The position numbers were made by a program, and so were the translations under genes. A DNA stretch of 64,000 nt from contig NC_091874.1 in the NCBI RefSeq assembly GCF_019399895.1, forward strand, positions 5,458,501 through 5,522,500, given 5' to 3'. Within the stretch, counting starts at the first letter, position 1; each line of letters starts with the position of its first letter. The notes under the pieces were generated by a model that did no database searches, had not been told where the DNA came from, and worked only from the letters and a program-made list of their open reading frames with translations. Below, in pieces: positions 25,901-37,800 of the stretch. The stretch is from Cardiocondyla obscurior (taxonomy: Eukaryota > Arthropoda > Insecta > Hymenoptera > Formicidae).

Positions 25901-28900
25901 TAATTCAGTTGCCTTCGTCGAAGAACGAATAAGAAAATGTTTGGCAAAATTTTATAAAGTACTGTGTCTTAGTTTAAGTACGCCGGTTATTAATTTCTAA
26001 TTCGGTATGCATACGTTAGTTAGAAGTAATATATTCGATAAGGAGAATACGGCAAACTGTACGTAAATTACATTTGGTTAAAAATGTGGAGTAATTTTAC
26101 GTATGACACAAGTTGACCCAGGCACGGTCGGTTAATTGCCTACTTAAATTCAGGAAGTTAAGAAAGAAGAATTTTTGAAAGGACGGAGATGCAATCCCGA
26201 TTAAACTTCCGAGTCTGCGGCGATATTACCGGAGTATAATTGAATTTCTCTGTTCGTATTTCCCTTCCTCCAGCCTTTCACCCCCTTTCCCCGTCTCGTT
26301 CTAGTTCCCGGCCACGTCCGGTCATTAGTATAAGCAGCGATTCCGATTACAAGGGCCCTTAATTACAATATAATTTAGAGATCTTTTTTTATTCAACCTC
26401 CCGCGCTGTACTCTTTTTCTCTCTCTTCCTAACTGTTTCTCCACCGTGAATGAAGTTACACTTTTGCCGATCTGCTACGAAAAATTAAACACTTAATTGT
26501 CTACCACGCAACACGTACATCGACATACGCCACATCAGATATTATATATTATTTACAAAAAGAAAGTTATATATCAAAAGTCTTTTCTTATTTTTTTTTT
26601 TTTTACGGCGAAGCAGATGGAGCGCGTTTTATCGACCGTGGCTGGCGAATCGATAACTTCCGAACAACGCGACGAGCCGACAATCTTTATCTCGCGCGAT
26701 TGACGAGTGACGCTTTTACGCGGGCGATCTACGCCAGCGAAACTTCCAATCTCGAATTTCGAGATAACGACGCGAGTATTTCCCCGGGGTATACCCTCGG
26801 CGCGCCAGCAATCTCACCCGATCGAGAGACACCGGTACGTCCCGCGACGCGTTTCCAGCAAATCGAGTTCTCCCTGTACCGAGGACAGCCGGCCGTTGTT
26901 CGTCTTGACGGAAAGTATGACTCGAGCTCCGTTTTGCGTCGTCGGTTTAAATTGATCTTGAAAATCGCGCGGAAGCAAAACCGATCGCGTCTAGATGAAT
27001 TGAGCCGTTCGAAGGAGAGACACGAATCTAAATGAAAGACGGGGTCTCGCACTATATTGCGGGAAGAAAGCAGCGGAGAGTTCTTTATTACAAAAGTTTG
27101 ATATATCGCATGCTGTATAAAACGATTAATAAACGGTACTCTGTGCATTTTTGCTGTCTATATAATGTAATTAAAGTTGCGAAGAGCAATTTATATTATT
27201 ATATGACAAGAGAAGCCTTCGTATAACGCGAGGAGCTTTTAGTCTGCAATAGATTGAGATTAATGAGTCCCATCGAGTTGCAATAACGTTGCATAACGAT
27301 TAATTTCCCGATAATATGTTCCTCCGATGGTAACGCATTAATGTAATATTGATTTGCAACGTTGTCATTGTAAATTCGCTGCATTTACAGTACGATTATG
27401 TCCGAATGATAATGCGTGACACGAGTGTGTGTAAAATGTGGCAAACGTCATTATAATTTAAACGAATTAGATTTAATTTTGCTGCATTTCTCCAATTGCT
27501 CAATTTTACGGCTAATTTATATAAATCTTGTTAACAAAAATTAATAAAATTTAATCGCTTTATACAACTGCTACGATTTGCAGAAAAGAAAAAGAGAAAA
27601 AAAAAACAAGAAAAAAAATAGTACACGAGAGGTGGACAAGTATTTTCGTTGCCGATAGCGTAGAAATAATATTAGGAATCAACCCGAACGATCGATAGAT
27701 TGTATGTGAAGGTGGTGATGGTTTGAGGGACGCGCGGATGGACCATAGATGGTCGAAGGTTAAGTGAAATTGAAGTTCGAATCGTTGATGAAAACTGATG
27801 TGGGACACAAGCGGACTGCCGACCCCTTAAGCAATAGTTCTGCTCTCTTTTTTAATCTTGGGACGGGGGGATGAGGGGGGAAAAACGAAGGGAAAAGTCG
27901 ACGACGGCGATTTAGAGAACGAGTCTGTACCGATTGCCATCCCGAGCTTGCAGGCTTCACGACGGCCGGTCGTATGCGGTTAATCCTATCACGGTGCCGC
28001 GCTGTTATAGGACAGCGAAGTATCCGGCTAAATAAATTGCCGCGGCCGAAGAGAACGACAAACGCGCGGGAGCTTTTCCATTGAGAGAGATGATTTATGA
28101 TCAGCGGTCTTGCGCGCCGCTTTTCTACTTACGGCTTGCGGAAAATCTCGACGGCTCGAAGTGGAGCGGATAGAAGCGAATAAAGTATTCGGAGGATAAG
28201 GTCGATCGAAACTGCCAGTCGATGTATCGGCAAAGACGGGAGATGATAAATACGGGGTTGAATTTAAAAACTGGCAGCATTGACGCTGACTTCCAAGATC
28301 GCTAATCGTTTTCACTAATGCAGCGGATCCGCCGCCGCATTAATACGCGTATTACCACGACGGGAAAAATTCTCTTTCCCTCACTTGTCAGTCAGAATAA
28401 TACGACTTTTTGTGGAACTTTGTTTTATATTATTTGAACGAAAATAAAAAAGAGAAAAAAGAAAAAGTAACGAAGGAGCATCTTTTACAATTGTACTAAA
28501 ATGTAGGAAATTGTGATTGATTTCCAAACCTATCCGTAATCGTTACACGAGACCAGAATTCCGTTCGACGGTTCTTGATAGAATTTTCTCAGTTGTACGT
28601 CAGGACGCTTTCCGGCGGAAACGGTAAGGGCAAGGCTATTTTTCAGCAGCGTCGGAGCCGCTGTATCTGGCTGCCGCCGGTTAATTCCGTGAAATATCGG
28701 TGCCTGCACCTTTCCTGATAATGGAGACCTCGACAGACTGCCCCGGTACAAGCAATTTTTCATTTTGCCGTTGACGCCTTCTCTCTCTCCATTATGACTC
28801 GTTTCGATTCGTCGATTATTTCCCGTGTGCGATACGCGAGTTTTTTTTTTCCCCTCTTTTTTTTTTTTTTTTGTCATGTCCGGTGCACCAAAAAATGAGA

Positions 28901-31900
28901 ACGGCGTTTCGACACGCCGTAAAAACGTTTTAGGCCGGACAATTTTCACACTAACAATGGTAACTCGATGAGCATCTTTTAATACTAAAATGAACAATTT
29001 ATTCACGCAACAATTTTTACTTCTTGCATGCAGTGATTGTAATTATGATCTCTATATTATTGTCAATATTTTAATAATTATATATATAACTATATTATCA
29101 AGTTTATATTCAATTTCCATTGTAATAATTAACCTATAATTACTACATGTTGCTCTTACTGTTTTCTCTCTTTGTAATTATAGATTATTGTCTATTACAC
29201 GTTTTTAAGTCGTTTAATTAATCGAAATTGTAAACTGAAAAGCTGTCTATTCCTTTCTACTGAAATGGCTATTTCTCATCCTTCTTACTTCAACTTCAAG
29301 TGTCTGCCATTAAAAGGAAAAGAATCTGGGGCATTCGGTATATAATATATCACGTACCTAACGCGCACGGTATCATATCACTTTGCGGCTGATAGGTAAC
29401 GCGAGAAGCGCTATTTTCACGAACGCGCCTCGAAAAAGGCTTTCATCGCGACTCACACATTCTTACGTCAACCCTCATCGAAAATCATTGGGGGGATTTT
29501 TGCAGCAGGAAATTGCGATTTTGCGTTTGAACCTCGGCATAGAGGAAAACAGACAGGCGCATGCAAATTGCCAAGCCGGGATAACGCCGCGTAGACCCGA
29601 AATTGAAATGTGCAGTGGCACTTAATCCGAATGAACAAGAATTGGTCCCTATTGTTTTTTTTTTTTTTTTTTTATCTTAAACAAACGATTGTACAGTGTG
29701 CCTCTGACAATCGGTTTAACCGTTCTCGAAATTTCATGCGACAAATTGAAAGTAAAAGATCTACGTAGCTCAATAATTTATATTAATGTTATGAGATTCT
29801 TACGCAATACTTAAGAAGAATAGTTGTATTGTACGCCCATAACTTGCACAATTATTTTGTAAAAATTACAAAAAAAAATTTAATTTATAATTTTGATTTA
29901 AAATAAGTTGCTGCTATTTATTTATATATTTCGGATTAATTAAGTAATACCATTCGCTCATGACGTAAGCTTTGCCGGGGGCAGCTTACAAAATTCGTAT
30001 CGTAAATGCAATACCGATATTCGGCGATCGGCCGTAATGATGCTATCGTCCTTTTCACGTCTCTCAAACAACCGTCAGACAAATCGATAGCTCTGTGAAT
30101 CTCCACCGGGCCGTAAATTGATTTCGGTAAGGGGTTCACGCAACAATGGCTACATCGCATCCCCGATATCTCGCGAAATGTTGCGTTCTATTAAATCGTG
30201 CCTGACGATTGACCCTATATCCCGGAGGTTCGTTGTAAGGACCGACTGTTCTTCCCGATAGTGTAAAATATAGGTCGCACTGATTAAGACTTCGCGCGAT
30301 CTTTATGAGCGAACCCGCCTCTCAATTCCCCGCCCGATGTCGCCGTTTTGTATCACGTGCCGTGTAAAAAGGGGAAACCAGGCTGCGTTCTCAGGCTGAA
30401 ATTCGAGACACGTAGAACGGGGAGGCATCTGTGCATTTGCACGTAGATCTGTGATACTTCATACGAATGATGCGAAAAGAGAGGAGAAAAATATCCTCGC
30501 GCGCGGACGAAATGCATTTTTCCTCGAGCGGAGGGCAAACTAAAATATATCAGACACGATAGTTACAATGACAAACTAGTCGTTTACACAATAAAATAAA
30601 TCAGATTGTTTTAAATTTATACGAACGTTTAGACAAAGATGAAACACGTATAAACGTTCTTGATAAAATTAATTTGATAAACGTTTATTAATTCAGCTTT
30701 AATTTGTCGCCCGTGATATTCTCAGCGTATTGAAATTATGTGTCTCGCTTTGAGAAAATTTTTTTAAGCCTTCGTTGCAGAGCGTGCCTATACATTGCAT
30801 GCAGTAAACTGTATATAACTCGAGTAATATCTGTCAAGTGGCCGCTAATATTTACACGAAAGATTGGTTAGCTCGGACGATGATTGCGCGAACATAAAGC
30901 AACGCGATTTCATTCATATTGTTCATCATTCCCTTTGTACGAACAAACAGACTTCTGTTTGGTTTACGTCAAATGTCCAACGAAGTTTCACGTCCGCGTG
31001 GTAGAGAGATCGGCCTGGTAAACTGTTCACCAAGGCAGCTTTCGGTTGGATTATTAATGCAATTCGCGTCTCCCCGGAGGGCTGTACGGGCGAGAGCTTG
31101 GCGACGCATTCGAGATCGTGAAATATCTCACCGATACGGTGACGGTCAATGCAATCAAAGCTGTCTTTGCACGAGCTCGTATCACTGGAAAATTGAGCAG
31201 CGTGAAAAGGTCGACTTATCATCGCTCGTTCGTGGAAATACAAAAATCGAATGAAATTTAAACAAGACTTAAAACAAAAATTTATAACTTTCAAGTTTAT
31301 ATTGCAAAAGTGTCATATAATTAAAGACTTGTTCAAAAAAAATAAAATATAATTACATCTTATTTCTATTTACTTTTATAATATTAAGTTTATTAATAAA
31401 AGTTTTAATGTCGCGGAGAAAATTTTTTAAATTTTTTAATTCTTTTTTTTTTATTCGAGTCCGGTTTAAATTGCATTTTTCTTACAATGCACAATAATTC
31501 CCTTATATCAACTTAGTATCTCGAGGTAGCGATCTATACTTTTTGACTTAACCGTAACTTGCGAGCTCGAAAGATAGTTCACGAGAATCAAAAGGAAGCC
31601 GATAGCAAAATAATCTCGGTGCACCACAGTCATCTACGATGACTTAGTACCACCGGATTCTCCCCTCGACTTCGGGAAACTTGACCACTCGCGCTTAGTT
31701 TACTTCGCAATCCCACGTGGCCGGTGCGACCCTCGACAGTAAACGGGTTGCTATCGACCACGGATATCTATATATCTCCGTTATATCGAGCTAGCATCCG
31801 CTGGTTCTTCAATTTAGAAACTTTACTGAGCCATCCAATTTCACAAATATAAGATTAGGCGATAGTATAAGATAACTCGATAACGACGGACATAATTCAT

Positions 31901-32446
31901 TATAGCTGTAATTCAGTATATCAAGATATTGATTTTTGTTATTAATTTAAATGAAACAGAAATTGTTTTTTAAATTAATTTGTAATTTTAGATGTGCAAT
32001 TAATCAACGTAAAATATATATATGTGTATAAATTAAAATTATTAAAATTAATATTTGCTGGCAAATAACCATTTTTTTGTATATTTTGTTTACTAAATCA
32101 CGAATGGGAGAATAAAAGAAACGACAAAATGCTACTTTTATATTATTAACTAGCTGCAAAGCCAGATTATCGACGTGCCTTCAGCCTTCAAGCTTAGCGG
32201 ATTGAAATAAGAGCCTGTGCGATAATCCAATCCGATTTCGCTTTGATCCAAATAATTCCTACATCCGAGTGGAAGTTGCGCCGGTTATCGAAAATATCAC
32301 TTTTATTTATGTAGCTTCTATTTTATCCTCGATTGCGCATCAAGCATTTTCAGAGAGAGAGAGACTAGCGAGTTAATTAGGTCCAAGTAAGACCTGTATC
32401 TGGCTATGTACGAGATGCTGTTAACCGCATTAAAATGCACATTCTT

Positions 32447-32511
32447 ACACACACACACACAAGTACAGAGAAAAAAAACTACAATATAAAAAAAGAAAAA
32501 AAAAAAAAAGA
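32447..32511 (+). repeat. (AC)7 run and A-rich tract before first alternative exon
   Basis: A short (AC)n run at 32447-32460 is followed by a strongly A-rich stretch to 32511. This lies about 80 bases before the first alternative exon, where a pyrimidine tract would normally help define the acceptor. The region between, up to 32589, is mixed and not pyrimidine-rich, with a branch-like CTAAT just upstream of CTCGCTCGCAG. Such a layout may make the exon dependent on regulators; that is inference. Confidence 0.7.
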
Positions 32512-32589
32512 CGGCTTGGTATCGAATCGGAAGTACAAAGTAAGCTCGACCGCCGCAGCGCCCAGAACCACTAATGTGCTCGCTCGCAG

Positions 32590-32770
32590 CGCGGACGGCA
32601 ACTTCGAGGTGACCTTGGCCACGAAGGCCACGATCTACCATCAAGGATTGGTCGAGTGGAAGCCGCCGGCCATATATAAGTCATCCTGTGAGATCGACGT
32701 GGAGTACTTCCCATTCGACGAGCAGACCTGCGTCCTCAAGTTCGGTTCGTGGACCTATGACGGCTTCAAG
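32590..32770 (+). CDS. nAChRalpha4: nAChR alternative exon 4-type, version 1 (Cys-loop, loops E and B)
   Basis: This 181-nt exon completes the split Asn and encodes ADGNFEVTLATKATIYHQGL through the Cys-loop to GSWTYDGFK. The two Cys of the Cys-loop are 13 residues apart (SSCEIDVEYFPFDEQTC), as in all receptors of this superfamily. WTYDG is loop B, and the ATIYHQGLVEW stretch corresponds to loop E. Borders are CTCGCTCGCAG on the left and AAG then GTAAAT on the right. It has the same length and phase as the exon at 33614, with 13 residue differences out of 61. Alternative use of exon 4 is an established feature of insect alpha4 subunits, which supports the gene name. FDEQTC is the version common across insect alpha subunits. 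Confidence 0.95.
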
Positions 32771-33613
32771 GTAAATTCGCATGGTAGCCGTTAAGTCGTG
32801 TCCCTTTCCCCGACTCGACCCCCTCAAGCCCCCGAACGATTAATTGAGCCCTTAATTAGCCAGCCGAATGTCCGAGACGCGGATCCGACACGGGCTGCCG
32901 TACGGGATGCGTCTCCGGGACGGCGATCAAGTAGATCCTAAGCGTAGATTAGATCACAGACGATTGGCTCGTCGCGTGGGTCTCCGACGATCGAAAGGGA
33001 GAATACGAGTTTCGAAAACGACCCCCCAGAAGACGGATGCTGCCATATAGCCCAAGACGATACGGTCGTATTTTATTGTTCGGGCCATCGTGGATTATGC
33101 GACAAAAATAATCGAATTTTTTCACAATAAGTAGAGAAATCGACAAAATTTTTTTTTTACAAAAATTTTGCTTTTAAAATAAAGGGTCAATCTTTATCTT
33201 TATTAAAGTTTAAGTCCATTGTCGTTACCAGTGTCTCTTTTTCTTCCCTCGAGCGAAATTGAAGCACGAATCTACAACACTTCCGAAGCTATCGATCTCA
33301 CGATTCTACCAACGTATCGGTTTCCGTTTCGAAGTCTCTTCCGGACAATCGGAAAGAACGTTTCTTAAAGCAATAAAAGTACCGCGATAACCGTGCGAAC
33401 GTGAGCGAGATTTACTTTACCGATTCATACAATGTCGAATGTCGAAGAGGGTAAAAAAAAAAAAAAAAAAAAAAAAGGGCAGTGAAGTAGAGCGGGCGAT
33501 CGAGAGAAAAAAGAAAAAATAAAGGCAAGAAAAGAGAGAGGATGGCAGCATCCGGAGACCTTCTCTTCGAGCCAATCGTGATCACGCTCGGCTCGTTTCT
33601 TCGGTGATTCCAG
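32771..33613 (+). other. Intron between the two alternative exons, 843 nt
   Basis: The segment runs from donor GTAAAT to acceptor CGGTGATTCCAG. It carries a pure A run of 24 at 33453-33476 followed by purine-rich sequence (AGAGAAAAAAG and similar) to about 33545. A more pyrimidine-containing stretch (CTCGGCTCGTTTCTTCGG) lies just before the second exon. No protein frame is supported here. Its size is compatible with use as an ordinary intron, so steric blocking alone need not explain exclusive exon choice. Confidence 0.85.
33453..33476 (+). repeat. A24 homopolymer between alternative exons
   Basis: An uninterrupted run of 24 A lies 137 bases before the second alternative exon and is followed by more purine-rich sequence. 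It mirrors the A-rich tract before the first alternative exon. It is likely length-variable. Confidence 0.9.
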
Positions 33614-33794
33614 CGCCGACGGGAACTACGAGGTGACGCTGATGACCAAGGCCACGGTCTACTATTCGGGATTGGTCGTGTGGCAACCGCCGGCCGTATA
33701 TAAATCCTCCTGCTCCATCGACGTTGAGTTCTTTCCGTACGACGTACAGACCTGTGTTTTGAAGTTAGGCTCCTGGACCTATGACGGCTTTAAG
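33614..33794 (+). CDS. nAChRalpha4: nAChR alternative exon 4-type, version 2 (Cys-loop, loops E and B)
   Basis: This second 181-nt exon encodes ADGNYEVTLMTKATVYYSGL and continues through SSCSIDVEFFPYDVQTC, with the 13-residue Cys-loop intact, to GSWTYDGFK. It differs from the first version mainly in loop E (VYYSGLVVWQPP against IYHQGLVEWKPP) and inside the Cys-loop (CSIDVEFFPYDV against CEIDVEYFPFDE). The acceptor is GTTTCTTCGGTGATTCCAG. The donor, AAG then GTGCCG, is a poor match to consensus. The frame stays open past the donor into intron to 33899, which is read-through and not part of the exon. Phase and length match version 1, so the two substitute for each other without changing the downstream frame. 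Confidence 0.93.
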
Positions 33795-34033
33795 GTGCCG
33801 CATTACTACAACGCAACGAGCACGAGAATCCGCAGTCTCCAAGCATTTAGTCTCGAGAATACTTGCTCATCATCGGTCTACTCTAACGTTATCCTTTAGC
33901 TCGTTTTCCATTTTGTGTTCTCTTTGTCAAAGAATGCCTCCTTGACACCCGTAATCGTTCCTGCGATGCGCTAATCTTGGACGTCACGTGATATATTTAC
34001 ATATATTTATATTCATCCGTCAACGCATGTATA

Positions 34034-34331
34034 CAGGGTGCGCCGGATACTCTGCATTTCCTGCAGTGTGTTTCTTTATCAATTTGGAGTTGATCTTATT
34101 AAGATAAAAAAATTTTTAATGGCATTTTCCGCACTTGTCTCTCATAAAAATTATTTTTCAAGCTGAATGAAAAATGAGCTGTCGTAATTTATTCGCACGA
34201 TTAGTGTTCGCTTTTTTTTTCGACAATTTAAATTTCGTTAATGCACTTTGAAATGTTCGCAGAGATCAGCTCGAAATTGAGTCGAGAAATTCGTAGATAA
34301 AACAAGAATATGGGGCACCTGGGACACCCTA
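34034..34331. mobile_element. MITE-like element with CAGGGTG-type inverted ends
   Basis: The left end is CAGGGTGCGCCGGATAC. The right end, read on the minus strand, is TAGGGTGTCCCAGGTGC, giving an imperfect terminal inverted repeat of about 17 bases with AGGGTG exact. The flanking bases are TA on both sides, compatible with a TA target duplication. The element is about 298 bp with no coding capacity. Short non-autonomous elements with AGGGTGTCCC-like ends are common in insect genomes (general knowledge). The family was not identified. Confidence 0.5.
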
Positions 34332-34789
34332 TATATGTGTGCATATATTTGGATATTGTTACGTGGTGTGGACTGCAGTGTTTATTTTATTGACCATCAT
34401 TCCATTGTACGACGCGTGGTCGGCTCATTTTCATATCGTACTACTTGAAATCGGCGGGCTTGCGAGTCACTTAAACGCATCCGTCAGTTGCGGCTCGTGT
34501 TTGCTGTCTAGGCGAGGATCGACGAGCTTATCCGATGTCCACTATGTCAGACTGTAATGGAGTGCACGTACGGGCGATTCGAGAGATTTACCGTTACATG
34601 TCGGATGGGATCGTACCGTCAACGTTTGTTAGACGATATATCTTGTTGCGCCGCAAATTAAATTCATAATTAGAAAGGCAGCAGTCGAGATAAAAAGACG
34701 TTTTAATAATCTTCATCTCTCCGACGTTGCAATATTTTATATGTTTTGTCATTTATACGTTATAAAAATTAAATATATATAAATCAATA

Positions 34790-34825
34790 TCACGCAATTG
34801 TCTTTGCAATTGACTTTGCAATTGA
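34790..34825. repeat. 12-bp tandem repeat, about three units
   Basis: Two exact copies of CTTTGCAATTGA lie at 34802-34813 and 34814-34825. A diverged copy (TCACGCAATTGT) precedes them at 34790-34801. This is a short simple repeat with no other signal. Confidence 0.75.
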
Positions 34826-37800
34826 AATTACAAAACTAATAGTTTTCTGGAGTAAACTGCTTAACCGAAAGAACACGAAGTCGTCTCATAATTAATTACT
34901 ACCTTAAATTTCTCGATAATTAATACGGTTAATTTATTATTTGACCATGTTTTATTTTGATAAATTTGTTGCTCGATAATTTATATCTGTTAGCAAAAAA
35001 TGTATTTAACTTGCCACGTAAAGACTTGCCGTATTTTATTTACTGCAAGGAACTCGTCAAATACGAAAAAATAAGAAGACATAATCTCCCCGATCCTCGC
35101 TTCGACAAAGAAAAAACCGATACCGGTAAAGGTCCAAAGGATACTTCGATCACGATACACACGTCGAATAGAGTGAATATCCGCTTCCGGTCAGTCGCGC
35201 CTCGTATTTTTTTTTATTTTATTTTATTTTTTTTTTTTTGCCATATACAATATGCACAGCAGCCGAATTTAAAGACCTCTAAAGCCACGATTACGAAACT
35301 GTTGTCGATACGCCGGTTATGGATTTCTAGCTGTTTGTTTCTCTAGCTTGTTCTCTTTTACAAAAACACAGGGCGTCACTACTCGACACACGTGGGAAAG
35401 GTATAAAATATCGCGACAAGAATCGGCACATCATGACACATGAAACGAGAGAGATATGTTAGCCACACGCACCCGGCTGTGCCAATACAGGAATATTGCG
35501 TTTCTTTTATACGTGTGCGACAATCAATGCAGGTATTGTCATCTCGCTCTACGTCCCTCCACTGATCGTCAACGATACATTTTCTAATATACAAAGACAA
35601 AATAGAGGAAAAATTGCCGTTTCTTATATAAATAGTTTATGCAATTTTTTTTATGCGTAATTTAACAAGCATCCATCTATCATGAATTTATTTTAATAAT
35701 TATGTCCTGCTTTAAAACTTTTATTAATTATTATTTATTCAAAAGTTACATAAATTAATTTTAATTAAATCACTTTCTAAAATTCGCGTTTTGTTCTTTG
35801 AAATTTTATCGTATAATAATATTTAAGCAAATAAAATATATACTTTTGCAAAGAATCGTAATTAAAATGTACACCAAAGAAAGAAGTTCGTAATAATTCC
35901 GATGCAAAATAGACCGAGTTAAAGATTTTCTTCGATATCCGCTATTTAGTTTGACATTCTATTAAACGAGTATTCAAACGAGCGGTCTGTTATTTTATCA
36001 ATCGTATCACATGGGCTCGATTGCGAATTTGACCAGCGCTGATCCGAACTGAGCGCGCAATTAAACGCGTCGACAACGCAATTTGCTCGTCTAGACCGAG
36101 CCCGCGGGAAAAGTAGGACGATCGAGACACGATCGATACGAGAAAGAGTCACCAGCCGCGCGCCGCAGTGCTTTTCAAATTTCTCCTGTGCGATTAAAAC
36201 CCTCGTGTCTCCCGCGAAGGAAACACGTAAACGGTATTCCCCCTTTCTCAGGAGCAATTTACCGCATTCTATTGTAATCTTAAAAGTTGCCTAGCAGAAT
36301 AAATTTAGTACCTTTCATTTTTTTTCTCTTTTTTTTTTTCTTTTAATCGGCCGTAGCGGAAACGGCGCTTTTACCAGCTATTTTCGAAAAGACATTACCA
36401 CATAACATTATGCATGAGCTCTTATGCGATGTTGGTCAAAATTGATGTTAAGTTTTGATATCAATCGAGAAAATTATATTGTTATTTCTGGTTCCAAATA
36501 ATTTTAACTAATGCACCCTTCAGTGTTCGGACATAAATAGATGTTTTTTTACAACTATCTTCTGACACGTCACGTTCTCAATCACTTGATACAAGAAGCA
36601 TGACTAATGAACCCACCTACACGAGATATCTCACACGTTTCTAACTTTGCTGTGTGCTTTCAATTTTGACAGGCTCAACGGATTTACGATGTAATTGTCG
36701 CGCCGGATAGTCCCCATGCTCACGCATAATACGACCGTGTGTTATTTAACGTACCCGTCCCTTTTGATCTGCAACTCATCCGTAAGTTCCGCCCGTTCCT
36801 ACGCTCACGTCGTTAAAACTTTCCGTCGCGGAATTTTCGTGCTTTTTCCGGTGGACACATCGCTCGTTAGTCCCACAAATCGGATTATACAAGCTTCGCG
36901 CTAACTAAAGCGCGCCGCGCTCCGCAAGACAAATCGCCGCATTGTACCTCGCGGACCGACAAAACGACGTTACGGATATCTCTTTGACGACAGCACTCGA
37001 TCGATTCTAATTCGCACCGTCTCCTCAATTAGAATCCTTAGAAGAAAGATTTTTACCATTCAATTAATTGTAATTTGAACGACACTCGCTCGCGAAAAAT
37101 CAATTCGAGCAATTGCGTAAAAAACTGTGAAGAAGAAATGTACAAAAAAAAAAAAGAAAAAATGAAAAATAGAATAAAAAAAAGAAAAAGAAAGCTCGCG
37201 AACGTGCGCGATACGTCGTGCCTCATTCGCCCGACGATTCCCAGTCGTGCATCGCGAGATAATACGACTTTTCGCGTATCGTCTCTCCGTGTTCCTCCTG
37301 CCGGCGTGCTTTATTGCTACGATAAAGGATGGATCAATATTCCGGTGCACGTACGCGGCTTCTGTGCGCTCATTCCCGTGCATATCTATGCCGCTCGAGT
37401 CGGCGTCGTCTCTTTTCCGATGTCATCAGATGGTACATAAAATGAAGCTCGAGTCGCGCGAAAAGGAGATCGGCTTGCGGCTGGCGATTTGACGGTTTGA
37501 TAGGCCGCGAGCGACGGCATTGTGATTGTCGTAAATCAAGCCGCTGCCGGTTACACTTTCTTATCGTAGCTCGCAGTAGAACGAGATTTGTTTCGCGCGA
37601 CGTTCGCTCGACACGCACGCGGCCGTTCACCTAACGATTAACGAACTTTATTCAATAAATGAGGTGCTCGCGTAATTATGCGACGACGCACGGCGCCGAG
37701 CAATTTACGCGTTGAATAAATAAAACGATTGCGAGAGGTCAGTGTGCTCCCTCATTCGCGTGACCTATCAGCGAATAATTTGGTTGTTCGTTCCTATAAT

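Larger units (their letters stand above)
12544..32589 (+). other. nAChR intron, 20.0 kb, with nested candidates
   Basis: This intron separates the loop A exon from the alternative exon pair. It contains a GA-rich microsatellite at 12634-12662, possible ratchet sites at 13444/13445 and 23404/23405, and long T runs at 21011-21028 and 29655-29673. It also holds the antisense exon-like cluster at 18499-19665, a 214-codon + strand ORF at 21510-22154 and the antisense exon-like segments at 22858-22984, 28133-28211 and 29289-29303. The remaining sequence, including GC-rich patches at about 26.6-27.0 and 28.0-28.3 kb, shows nothing I can assign. No further receptor exon was seen. Confidence 0.8.

Noticed and set aside
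26700..27148. Overlapping open frames on both strands around 26.7-27.1 kb
   Set aside because: Simultaneous openness in several frames is explained by a GC/CpG-rich, stop-poor patch. No splice borders or motifs support coding.
28530..29006. 158-codon minus-strand open frame
   Set aside because: It crosses T-rich runs that read as poly-Lys on the minus strand, has no recognisable domain, and overlaps ordinary intron sequence.
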